This document shows, piece after piece, positions 56,548 through 64,000 of a stretch of DNA of 64,000 nucleotides. The stretch is from Psychrobacter namhaensis. Lineage in GTDB: Bacteria; Pseudomonadota; Gammaproteobacteria; Pseudomonadales; Moraxellaceae. Each line of letters begins with the position of its first letter. Position 1 is the first letter of the stretch. The stretch spans positions 62,001 to 126,000 of the forward strand of contig NZ_JABASS010000007.1 of the NCBI RefSeq assembly GCF_016107545.1, in the 5' to 3' direction. Position numbers and translations under genes: made by a program. Under the pieces are notes generated by a model, which saw nothing but the letters and a program-made list of their open reading frames with translations, ran no database searches and was not told the origin of the DNA.

Positions 56548-57888
56548 CTACTTTATTTCCTCCACTCTCTCTGATCTATCATATTCTGACCAAGTCGTGG
56601 CATTGATGTCTTTTTCGTCAAACACCACGACGTGCTCTAGCAGCGGTAAGATACCAATCTGTGACCCAATCTCATGATTATGATGACTGGCGACTAATGA
56701 CAATACGGTCTGCCCATCATCGAGTTGTAAGCGATACAAGTAATTGGCCCCGCGAAACACCCGCCCAATCACTAGTGCCGTCTGCGCACTGTCATCATCA
56801 TGAATGATGTCATCAGGGCGTACCAGCACTTTGATTGGCGTACCGTTTGGATAGTCATACTCACAATACTGCGGCTGTCCTAATGCATCACACACTTCCA
56901 TGCGCCGATAAATATTGCCCAGTGCCGTCTCAACATGGCCTTCTTTGATGATGCCGTCTATCATCGCCCCTTCACCCACAAACTCGGCCACAAAAGGACT
57001 GATTGGCTCATGATAGAGCTCACTTGGGGTTGCCCACTGTACCAGCTTGCCTTTATCCATCACCCCCACTTTATCGGCGAGTGCAAACGCTTCATTTTGG
57101 TCATGAGTCACCAAAATCGCTGTGGTATTGGTACGTTTGAGAATATCACGGACACTCATTGCCAATGACTCACGTAATACCACATCTAAATTAGAAAAGG
57201 GTTCATCTAGTAAGAGCAGCTTAGGCTTTGGTGCCAGTGCGCGGGCTAAGGCTACCCGCTGCTGTTGACCACCCGAGAGCTCATTTGGACGTTTGTCCGC
57301 ATGCTCAGTCAACTCAACGAGGCTTAACATTTCAGCCACACGGGCTTTTTTGTCAGCGGTAGACCATTTATTCAGTCCAAATGCGATGTTTTTTGCCACG
57401 CTAAGATGACCAAACAGTGCATAGTCCTGAAACACCATACCCATACCGCGTTTGGCGGGGGCTACGGCAAATGAGTTACGAGCGGTTTTATCAGTAAGAC
57501 ACTGATTATTTAAGTAAATGCTGCCGCCGCGGCTTGGCTCTAACCCTGCAATCGCTCGTAGCGCCGTGGTTTTACCACAGCCGCTATAACCCAGAAAACA
57601 ACCAATCTCGCCTTGTTGTAACATTAATGACAGCCCATTAACGATGGTAACATCGTCATAGCCCACGATCAGATCTTGCACACTAAAATAAGCGTTGCTC
57701 GTAATATCTGTTTCAACCTCTTGGCTAAAGGGACTGTCTGGTTTCTGGTTTTTTTTAGGCGGAGTTTGAGGCATTTTAATTTGTGCTACTGGCGGTTTTG
57801 TTGCATGCTCAGAATTCGCCTTAGTCTTTATTGACTTGGCTTTTACGGCGTTAGGGTCTGATGAGTCGTTCATTGAATCGGTGTACAT
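56548..57888 (-). CDS. fbpC: Iron(III) ABC importer, ATPase subunit (FbpC type)
   Basis: 446 residues. It has Walker A LGYSGCGKTTALRAIAG, signature LSGGQQQRVALARAL, Walker B LLLLDEPFSNLD, and a C-terminal regulatory TOBE-like domain. About 65 polar residues rich in Lys, Ser and Pro precede the ATPase domain. It is the third gene of the fbpA-fbpB-fbpC series; the gap to fbpB is 50 bases. It powers uptake of ferric ion across the inner membrane. Confidence 0.9.
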   Translation of the reverse strand: MYTDSMNDSSDPNAVKAKSIKTKANSEHATKPPVAQIKMPQTPPKKNQKPDSPFSQEVETDITSNAYFSVQDLIVGYDDVTIVNGLSLMLQQGEIGCFLGYSGCGKTTALRAIAGLEPSRGGSIYLNNQCLTDKTARNSFAVAPAKRGMGMVFQDYALFGHLSVAKNIAFGLNKWSTADKKARVAEMLSLVELTEHADKRPNELSGGQQQRVALARALAPKPKLLLLDEPFSNLDVVLRESLAMSVRDILKRTNTTAILVTHDQNEAFALADKVGVMDKGKLVQWATPSELYHEPISPFVAEFVGEGAMIDGIIKEGHVETALGNIYRRMEVCDALGQPQYCEYDYPNGTPIKVLVRPDDIIHDDDSAQTALVIGRVFRGANYLYRLQLDDGQTVLSLVASHHNHEIGSQIGILPLLEHVVVFDEKDINATTWSEYDRSERVEEIK

Positions 57889-57938
57889 AGACGGTACCAG
57901 TTAGCGATTAGTAAAATGAGCTGTCTTTAAAATTGCTT

Positions 57939-59615
57939 TTATCCTTGCTTATCACTTTGACGCAATAATATCCAAACAGGGAGTAGTCCAACCAGCACAA
58001 TCAATAAGCTTGGTAAGGCCGCACGACCCCACATGCCTTCACTGGTCATCTCAAACACTCGCACAGCCAGCGTATCCCAGCCTTGGCGACGCGTCATCAA
58101 AGTAATCGGCATCTCTTTCATCACTTCGACAAACCCCATCAGTAAGGCCGTCAGCACGCCGGGGCTAAGCACTGGTAACATCACCTGTCGCCAACGCTGA
58201 TAAGGACTGTCACTCAGCAGATTGGCTGCGGCTTCTTGATTGACTGTCAATCGCTGTAACTGCCGATCGATGGGCTGAAAACTCACCGTCATAAAGCGCG
58301 TCGATAATGCCAGTAGCATCACAATCACACTGCCGGACAGAAATTGCTGCGAGGTAATACCAAAAGCAATCATTTGGTTGTCTAGCCAAGCGATTGGAAT
58401 AAAGATGCCTACCGCCAAAACCGTACCTGGTACCACATAGCCCAAATTGGCTAAAGTGGTCATCAGCTTGGTTAATTTATCAGGATACTGCCGCTTAATC
58501 CACGCAATAATAACCGCCAAAAAGGCAATAAAAAGCGTGGTCATACTAGCAATCATCAGGCTATTGGTCACAAAATCAACGTAACGAGCATCAAAATCTT
58601 GCCGAAAATTCAATGCGGTCCAATAAATCAGCTGCAAAAATGGTATTAAAAAGGCGATTGCAAATACTAGTGTACACAGGAGCGTCATGGCCAGTTTAGC
58701 AGGTTTACTGGCTTCAAAACGTTGGCTGCTGCCTTGAGTGACTGAGCTTCCCCGCTTGGCCTGCCAATACTGCTCAAACAACACCACGATAAAGACCACA
58801 CCGATTAACAGCGCCGCCAACTGGGCCGCCGTCGTTAAACTAAAAAAACCAAACCACGCTTTATAAATAGCCGTGGTAAAGGTGTCGACGTTAAACACCG
58901 AAACCGCGCCAAAATCTGCCAAGGTTTCCATGCTGGCCAGTAGCAACCCACCAATGATCCACGGCAGCGCTTGTGGCAGTGCCAGCCGAAAGAACACGCG
59001 ACCACGGCTAAGTCCCAGCATCTGTCCCGCTTCTATCGCCCGCCTGCCTTGAGATAAAAACGCTTGGCGCGCCAGCAAATAAACATAGGGATAAAATGCC
59101 AGAGACAACACCATACCTGCGCCCCACACATTACGTACCGAGGGTATCGCCGTATTGATGCCCAAATCCCTTAAGCCCGTTTGTAATGGCCCGCTAAAAT
59201 CCACAATACCAACCGTGACAAACGCCAACACATAGGCCGGAAACGCCAACGGCAACATCAGTGCCCACGAAAAAAAACGCTGCCCAGGGAAGCGGTACAT
59301 GCTGGTCACCCAAGCAAGCGCAGTGCCGATAGTGCCAGAAATAATAGTCACCATCAACAATAAGATAGCAGTGTTTTTAAGGACTTGAGGCAGTACATAA
59401 TCTGCCATGTGCGTCCATATATCAGCTACTGGCTGCGTCCACGATAACAACACGATCAAAATCGGTACAAGCATAAACAGCGAAATCAGTCCTAAGACTG
59501 ATTTCGAGATCATACGTTTACGGACGGCGTGGTCTTGGCTGACAGTTTTTTTATCATTGACCCTGTCATTACCTGTATCGTTTTGCCCTACAGACGTGTC
59601 TGGCGTTTTGATCAT
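57939..59615 (-). CDS. fbpB: Iron(III) ABC importer, permease subunit (FbpB type)
   Basis: 558 residues with about 12 membrane helices in two halves, each with a binding-protein-dependent permease (EAA) loop: AGQMLGLSRGRVFFRLALPQ in the first and LLSDSPYQRWRQVMLPVLSP in the second. The fused double permease is typical of FbpB/SfuB. A polar tail of about 35 residues precedes the first helix. It lies between fbpA (85-base gap) and fbpC. Confidence 0.92.
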   Translation of the reverse strand: MIKTPDTSVGQNDTGNDRVNDKKTVSQDHAVRKRMISKSVLGLISLFMLVPILIVLLSWTQPVADIWTHMADYVLPQVLKNTAILLLMVTIISGTIGTALAWVTSMYRFPGQRFFSWALMLPLAFPAYVLAFVTVGIVDFSGPLQTGLRDLGINTAIPSVRNVWGAGMVLSLAFYPYVYLLARQAFLSQGRRAIEAGQMLGLSRGRVFFRLALPQALPWIIGGLLLASMETLADFGAVSVFNVDTFTTAIYKAWFGFFSLTTAAQLAALLIGVVFIVVLFEQYWQAKRGSSVTQGSSQRFEASKPAKLAMTLLCTLVFAIAFLIPFLQLIYWTALNFRQDFDARYVDFVTNSLMIASMTTLFIAFLAVIIAWIKRQYPDKLTKLMTTLANLGYVVPGTVLAVGIFIPIAWLDNQMIAFGITSQQFLSGSVIVMLLALSTRFMTVSFQPIDRQLQRLTVNQEAAANLLSDSPYQRWRQVMLPVLSPGVLTALLMGFVEVMKEMPITLMTRRQGWDTLAVRVFEMTSEGMWGRAALPSLLIVLVGLLPVWILLRQSDKQG

Positions 59616-59700
59616 ATATTGTTACCGTGTCACATGCATAGATGCCTTAAAGATCAATACCAACCTCAAAAAATCTGAGATTGGCATGTCTGTTGTTACT

Positions 59701-60825
59701 CTATTTGTAACCCGCCTTGTCCATCATTTGAATTGCTTGGGTTTGTAATTCGCCAAACTTCTGCACGTTGATATCGTCTTTTTTGAACGGACCCCATGAT
59801 CTGAGCATCTCTGATTCATCCACCCCTTCTTTTACTGGGAATTCTTTATCAGAGCTGGCATAGATGCCTTGCGCTTCGTCCGATGACAGCCACTCGATTA
59901 ATTTAAGCGTCCCATCTGGATTGTCTGAACCAGCAACCACACCAGCGCCTGAGACATTGACATGCGTGCCTGTCGTGCCTTGATTGGCCCAGAATATCTC
60001 TACCGGGAAATCTGGTTTTTCATCCAACAGACGACCATAATAGTAACTGTTAGCAATACCTACTTCACACTGACCAGCGGCAATGGCTTCTAGCATGCTG
60101 GTATCATCGCTGAATACATCAGTCGCTAGGTTATCCACCCATCCACGAATGATTTCTTCTGTTTTTTCTTCGCCCAAGTGCTCTATCATGCTGGCCACAA
60201 GCGACTGATTATAAACCTTTTTAGAAGTACGAAGACACAACTTGCCTTTCCATTTTGGATCCGCCAAATCTGCGTAAGTCGATAGCTCATCGGCACTAAC
60301 TTTACTTGGGTCATAAAAGATAGTACGGGCGCGTAATGACAGGCCTGTCCACTGACCTTTTGGGTCACGATACTTTGCAGGGACATTTGCTGCTAAAACG
60401 TCTGAAGCCACTGGCTGCAGTAAGCCTTGCTGCGCAGCTTGCCACAAGTTACCCGCATCAACCGTCAAAAGCATATCAGCTGGGGTATTTTGCCCTTCCG
60501 CTTCTAAACGCGCCAGCAATGGCCCAGTGCTGTCCGTGACCAGCTCAACCTTCACCCCTGTCTGCTCAGTATAACGATCTAGCAGTGGCTTAATTAACTG
60601 CTCATTACGTGATGAGTAGATAGTAATCGTTTGACCATCAGTGCTGGTAGCACCATCATTAGCGACGCTTTCTTCCGTGCTAACTGCCGTTGTTTCTGCA
60701 TCCACGCTCTCTTCTGTCGTAGATGAGTTGTTACAGCCAGTAAGACCCAGCATCATGCCAAATACGGCAACAGGTAAGGTCAGCTTATTAGAGGTTAAAG
60801 TGGCGGTGAGGGTGTTCAATGACAT
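59701..60825 (-). CDS. fbpA: Iron(III) ABC importer, substrate-binding protein (FbpA type)
   Basis: 374 residues from the ATG at 60825, which has GGGGA 5 bases upstream (an earlier ATG at 60837 is in frame). The signal peptide ends in LTGC with Cys31, so it is a lipoprotein rather than a free periplasmic protein. The ferric-binding fold is recognised from ITIYSSRNEQLIKPLLDRY, GLSLRARTIFYDPSKV and the NSYYYGRLL Tyr pair that binds iron. The promoter upstream carries a Fur-box-like site. The two downstream genes complete the importer. Confidence 0.92.
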   Translation of the reverse strand: MSLNTLTATLTSNKLTLPVAVFGMMLGLTGCNNSSTTEESVDAETTAVSTEESVANDGATSTDGQTITIYSSRNEQLIKPLLDRYTEQTGVKVELVTDSTGPLLARLEAEGQNTPADMLLTVDAGNLWQAAQQGLLQPVASDVLAANVPAKYRDPKGQWTGLSLRARTIFYDPSKVSADELSTYADLADPKWKGKLCLRTSKKVYNQSLVASMIEHLGEEKTEEIIRGWVDNLATDVFSDDTSMLEAIAAGQCEVGIANSYYYGRLLDEKPDFPVEIFWANQGTTGTHVNVSGAGVVAGSDNPDGTLKLIEWLSSDEAQGIYASSDKEFPVKEGVDESEMLRSWGPFKKDDINVQKFGELQTQAIQMMDKAGYK

Positions 60826-60946
60826 GGTTTTCCCCATAATGGCGCTATAAAAAGATGAGATGGATGGTGAAACAAAATTGTGCTACCAATCGCGGTATCG
60901 ATCACGCATGGTTCAGACTGATAAGACCATAATGTATGGAAACAAC

Positions 60947-60975
60947 ATACTAATGCAAATGAGATTAACTATCAA
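60947..60975 (-). promoter_or_regulatory. fbpA promoter with overlapping Fur-box-like site
   Basis: On the minus strand TTGATA (60975 to 60970) and TAGTAT (60952 to 60947) are 17 bases apart. The 19-base site GCAAATGAGATTAACTATC (60955-60973, plus strand) matches the Fur consensus at 13 of 19 positions by my hand alignment and covers the -35 and spacer. Iron repression of fbpABC is the obvious reading. It begins about 120 bases before the start codon. Confidence 0.6.
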
Positions 60976-61101
60976 TACATTTGTTAATTCAGAAATTGGT
61001 CTATGATGCGACTTAATCTGCGCGTTTACAGGGCTACATCTATCGCCCATCGTGTTTACTTATTTTTATAGCTGATTTAAGTGAAAGCACACGTTACTGC
61101 T

Positions 61102-61854
61102 TTATAGTAGCCACTGCCCCAACAGAACATTAACGGCCGCTTCAGTCCGTAATATGCGCGGGCCTACATGTACTGCCTCGCAGCCTTGGGCGGCAAGTAA
61201 TTCTATCTCGTAATCAATCCAACCACCCTCAGCACCAATACAAACCAGATGAGGCATGACCAATGCTGACGGCTTCTGTAAGTCCTGTTTTTGTAAATAC
61301 TGCTTTTTTAAGTACTGTGTCAATGACTGGGAAGTATACGGGTGCGCCACGATAGCGCCTTTGCTCACCAACCGAGGCAATTCATCTTCGACAAACGGTT
61401 TAAAGCGTTTTTGTAGACTAATACGAGGCGCTATTGTATCGACGCCTTGTTGTAGCCCTTCTAATACAAGCTCATCAAGGCGTTTAAGTATCGGGCTTTG
61501 CCAATAGCTTTTTTGCGTGCGGTAGCTATTTATCAGGATGATATCGCGTACGCCAAGCGCGGTCATATCCATAATCAAGCGGCGCAGTACTTTGGGACGC
61601 GGTAGTGCCAGGATCACCGTCAAATCTAGCTTAGCTGGCGGTGCGATGCTGAGCTGGACATCACGCAACTGGATACGATCAGAGGTCATACCATCAATAA
61701 CTGCCGTCCCTAAATAACCGCCGAGCTGACCAATTTTAAGGGTGTCTCCAACTTTTGCCGCCAATACATTGTTAACGTGATCAATTTGTGGCAGTGCGTG
61801 AATGTGTGCCGTATCGTGCAAAAAGTTTGCCGCTGGTAGTAATAAACAGTTCAT
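61102..61854 (-). CDS. rsmE: 16S rRNA (uracil1498-N3)-methyltransferase
   Basis: 250 residues from the ATG at 61854 (MNCLLLPAANFLHDTAHIHA), which overlaps the waaA stop as ATGA; the frame to 61992 lies inside waaA and is rejected. The PUA-like N-terminal domain and the SPOUT knot are visible: VCIGAEGGWIDYEIELLAAQ and VHVGPRILRTEAAVNVLLGQ. It methylates U1498 of 16S rRNA. Its start is coupled to waaA. Confidence 0.92.
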   Translation of the reverse strand: MNCLLLPAANFLHDTAHIHALPQIDHVNNVLAAKVGDTLKIGQLGGYLGTAVIDGMTSDRIQLRDVQLSIAPPAKLDLTVILALPRPKVLRRLIMDMTALGVRDIILINSYRTQKSYWQSPILKRLDELVLEGLQQGVDTIAPRISLQKRFKPFVEDELPRLVSKGAIVAHPYTSQSLTQYLKKQYLQKQDLQKPSALVMPHLVCIGAEGGWIDYEIELLAAQGCEAVHVGPRILRTEAAVNVLLGQWLL

Positions 61855-63500
61855 AAAGTCTCTGCGTGTGAGTGTTGCTCGATGACACTGGTAATCATGG
61901 TAAGTTGACGGGTCAATACCGCTTGCTGTTGTTTGGTCATCTGCTCGCCTGCGTGTCCCGCCTGTTTTGCCAGTTCTAGGTGACTGAGCCAAAACGCCAG
62001 CTGCTGATAAATACGGGTTTTGTCGTCATTGTTAGCAGCAGACTGTTTGCTAGAGGGCGCTTGGTTTGTAGAGAGCTCTTGATTGATATTTGCCTTATTA
62101 TGAGTGGCTACTTGCTCATCTGTAGCAATGACATTCGCTGCCACCTCTTCCACCGTAACGGGACGATAGCAAGGATTTTGCGGTTGATATAGCGCCCCTA
62201 CCTCAGACAGTTTGTCCACCACACTTTGACACGATTGAGTATAGCGCCCCATTATCACAGGCGTTGCGACGCTCGCAGGCTCAACAGGATTGTGCCCGCC
62301 AATATCAATCAATGAGCCACCCACTAGTGCCACATCTGCCAATGCGTACCATATCATCAGCTCACCCATACTATCTGCCAAATAAACGGGGGTATCTATG
62401 CTAATGGCCTCCTCTCTACTACGCCGCGCCATTTTTAACGTTGTGTTTTGAATGAGTGTTGCTACTTCATCAAACCGTTCAGGATGTCTTGGCACGATGA
62501 TTAACAACGTATTGGCCAGTGCTGGATTGGACAACAACTGCTGATGCAAGGATAGCGCCACTGCTTCTTCGCCGCTATGCGTGCTTGCCGCCACCCAAAT
62601 TGGTCGGCCGACTATACCCAGTTTTTCTGCTAAGTCGACCTGACGATGAGCGAGGTGAAGTGTTTGTACCGTCGTATGCTCGCCTTGAATATCAGCCGCC
62701 TCTGTGACGCTGGCGCCGGCAGCAAGCTTAGGGGCGTTAATCACCCACTTTAACGAGCCTGCCACCCGAATCTGCGCACTATACGCCCCCAACTGCCGAA
62801 AGCGTTTCGCAGACTCATTGTCTTGCGCAATGATTAACGTCAGGTTTTTCATCATACTGGTACTGACGGCCGCAATTTTTTGATAGCTTTTAAATGAAGA
62901 CGCCGACAGCCGACCGTTGACTAGGATACTAGGGACGTGATGCTCAGACAGTTTGGTTAAGATATTTGCCCACAGCTCTGTTTCTACAAACAAAGCCGCT
63001 ATGGGCTGCACATGAGCCAAAAAAGTCTCAATAACGACCGGGCTATCTACAGGGACGTAGCTGTGGCTCATGCGACCTTGAGTAATCTCATCAGCAAAAC
63101 GACTGGCGCCGCGAGCAAAGCCTGTTTGTGTGGTGTTGGTCAGCCATATCTGATACCCCTCTGCCAACAAAGCCTCTAACAAAGGGGCCACTGTGTTGGT
63201 CTCACCCAATGAGACCGCATGGCACCAAATCACGCCTTTATTCGCCTGCGACTCAGTAGTACGCGTGGCATCAGCCAATGGCCGTGCAGGATATCGTTTA
63301 CCAAAACGCTGCTCAACCTCTTGTTGATAGTTATCGCGCTGATGTGAGCGTCGCCATACTTGCAGCCGATACAAGGGCTTGAGTAAACCGATAATCAGTT
63401 GATAATAAAGGGGCGGCGTATAAACAGCACAGCTAGGCGGCGATGCAAGATCAGAGGATGATTTTGCAGAACAATCAGAGGAGGTATGGGAAGATGGCAT
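61851..63500 (-). CDS. waaA: KDO transferase (3-deoxy-D-manno-octulosonate transferase)
   Basis: 549 residues (E. coli 425). It has the WaaA opening WCHAVSLGETNTVAPLLEAL, LTNTTQTGFARG, VPVDSPVVIETFL, the FVETELWANIL block with the catalytic Glu, VNGRLSASSF and GGSLIDIGGHNPVEPA (donor binding). It adds Kdo to lipid A precursor at the inner membrane. Extra length lies in a polar N-terminus and a C-terminal insert (about 450-500). It overlaps rsmE by 4 bases. Confidence 0.93.
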   Translation of the reverse strand: MPSSHTSSDCSAKSSSDLASPPSCAVYTPPLYYQLIIGLLKPLYRLQVWRRSHQRDNYQQEVEQRFGKRYPARPLADATRTTESQANKGVIWCHAVSLGETNTVAPLLEALLAEGYQIWLTNTTQTGFARGASRFADEITQGRMSHSYVPVDSPVVIETFLAHVQPIAALFVETELWANILTKLSEHHVPSILVNGRLSASSFKSYQKIAAVSTSMMKNLTLIIAQDNESAKRFRQLGAYSAQIRVAGSLKWVINAPKLAAGASVTEAADIQGEHTTVQTLHLAHRQVDLAEKLGIVGRPIWVAASTHSGEEAVALSLHQQLLSNPALANTLLIIVPRHPERFDEVATLIQNTTLKMARRSREEAISIDTPVYLADSMGELMIWYALADVALVGGSLIDIGGHNPVEPASVATPVIMGRYTQSCQSVVDKLSEVGALYQPQNPCYRPVTVEEVAANVIATDEQVATHNKANINQELSTNQAPSSKQSAANNDDKTRIYQQLAFWLSHLELAKQAGHAGEQMTKQQQAVLTRQLTMITSVIEQHSHAETL

Positions 63501-63618
63501 GAAGCAGCCTAGATTAGTAATTGATCAAATAATAAAAACAGTCGTAAAAAACGCGCCAATTCTACCTGAATTTAGCGCTTAATAATAAGCTTTTAAAGGT
63601 GATTTACCATAAAATATT

Positions 63619-64000
63619 TTAGACAAAAATCAATATCAACAACGCTATTACGCCCACTACGCCAAGCAATATTTGATAGCGTTTGATACTATGCTGCTCT
63701 TGCTTTTTTGTGGTCATCAGCACTTGCGCTTGTTGCCAATGTGCGACCAAGTCGGCGGCTTCAGCGTGACCATTTTTGGCGGCTTGCGTGAGCCAATATT
63801 TACCATTATCTATGTCTTGAGTGACTCCTAGTCCTTGGTAATACATCTTACTTAGTAGGCGCTGGGCACGGCTGTCATCTTGGCTGGCTGCCTGTTTAAC
63901 CCACTCAACCCCAGACGCTGTACCAGCTACTTTATCAACGGCTAAGCCCTCACTAAGTAGCTCATACATGGCCAAACGCAACATCGCAGCGGTATGACCA
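63619..64000 (-). CDS. Sel1-repeat protein with C-terminal membrane anchor (partial)
   Basis: The frame is open to the window edge: before the ATG at 63984 the codons read on as GHTAA, which continues a Sel1 repeat, so the true start is outside the window. Repeats are seen in AQRLLSKMYYQGLGVTQDID and KYWLTQAAKNGHAEAADLVA. A single helix at the C-terminus (YQILLGVVGVIALLILIFV) would anchor it in the inner membrane, with the repeats in the cytoplasm. Function unknown. It lies upstream of waaA in the same direction with a 118-base gap. Confidence 0.78.
   Translation of the reverse strand, partial: GHTAAMLRLAMYELLSEGLAVDKVAGTASGVEWVKQAASQDDSRAQRLLSKMYYQGLGVTQDIDNGKYWLTQAAKNGHAEAADLVAHWQQAQVLMTTKKQEQHSIKRYQILLGVVGVIALLILIFV

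Noticed and set aside
61855-61992. 46-residue N-terminal extension of RsmE
   Set aside because: It lies wholly within waaA, and the ATGA overlap gives the natural start and the family N-terminus.

Overview
The window looks like a chromosomal segment of a Moraxellaceae gammaproteobacterium, most likely Psychrobacter. This is inferred from gene content and protein style: moderate GC, polar and Asp/Asn/Ser/Gln-rich extensions on otherwise standard proteins, lptD-surA divergent from amgK-murU, and a pyrH-frr-uppS-cdsA-dxr-rseP-bamA-lpxD-fabZ-lpxA envelope cluster. I see no rRNA, insertion sequence, prophage, CRISPR array or defence island. It is a housekeeping region, and nearly all of it is assigned to known families.

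Layout. 1-3577 (minus): start of tamB and a giant tamA. 4033-7521 (plus): an LplT-like MFS transporter, coq7 with a possible 32-residue micro-ORF coupled to its stop, and a secreted TPR protein. 7783-10257 (plus): a large lipoprotein alpha/beta hydrolase. 10767-13487 (plus): a CIO-type cytochrome bd oxidase (two large subunits plus a DUF2474 mini-subunit) behind a long leader with nested inverted repeats. 13593-15503 (minus): murU and amgK for cell-wall sugar recycling. 15876-20509 (plus): lptD and surA. 21005-27239: an endonuclease/phosphatase-fold membrane protein, asd, a periplasmic SOUL protein, tgt and an NSS sodium symporter.

27550-40899 (all minus) is the envelope and translation cluster: rimO, pyrH, frr, uppS, cdsA, dxr, rseP, bamA, lpxD, fabZ, lpxA. 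It links isoprenoid, phospholipid and lipid A synthesis to outer-membrane protein assembly. skp/ompH is absent from its usual slot between bamA and lpxD, and lpxB does not follow lpxA. 41033-44261 (plus) is the NtrB-NtrC nitrogen two-component system, followed by a tRNA-Leu(UAG) gene with its own promoter and terminator. 44689-50182 holds a Ser/Thr kinase-like protein, a DUF815 ATPase, RNase Z, a small membrane protein, a GST and an EamA/RarD-like transporter. 50272-55267 (minus) has gyrA, a small cysteine-rich secreted protein and a lipoprotein esterase. 55582-56469 is a cmoM-like tRNA methyltransferase. 56548-60825 (minus) is an fbpABC-type iron(III) ABC importer with a Fur-box-like site over its promoter. 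61102-63500 (minus) is waaA overlapping rsmE, and the window ends inside a Sel1-repeat protein.

Functionally the segment is dominated by outer-membrane construction: LPS synthesis and export (LpxA, LpxD, WaaA, LptD), OMP assembly (BamA, TamA/B, SurA, RseP) and peptidoglycan precursors and recycling (UppS, AmgK, MurU, Asd). I did not find a clearly new multi-gene system. The best leads are small: the coq7-coupled micro-ORF, the structured cydAB leader, the double-size TamA, two unexplained inverted repeats, and the altered DFG motif of the kinase. All family assignments come from reading motifs and remembered family features; no search was run.
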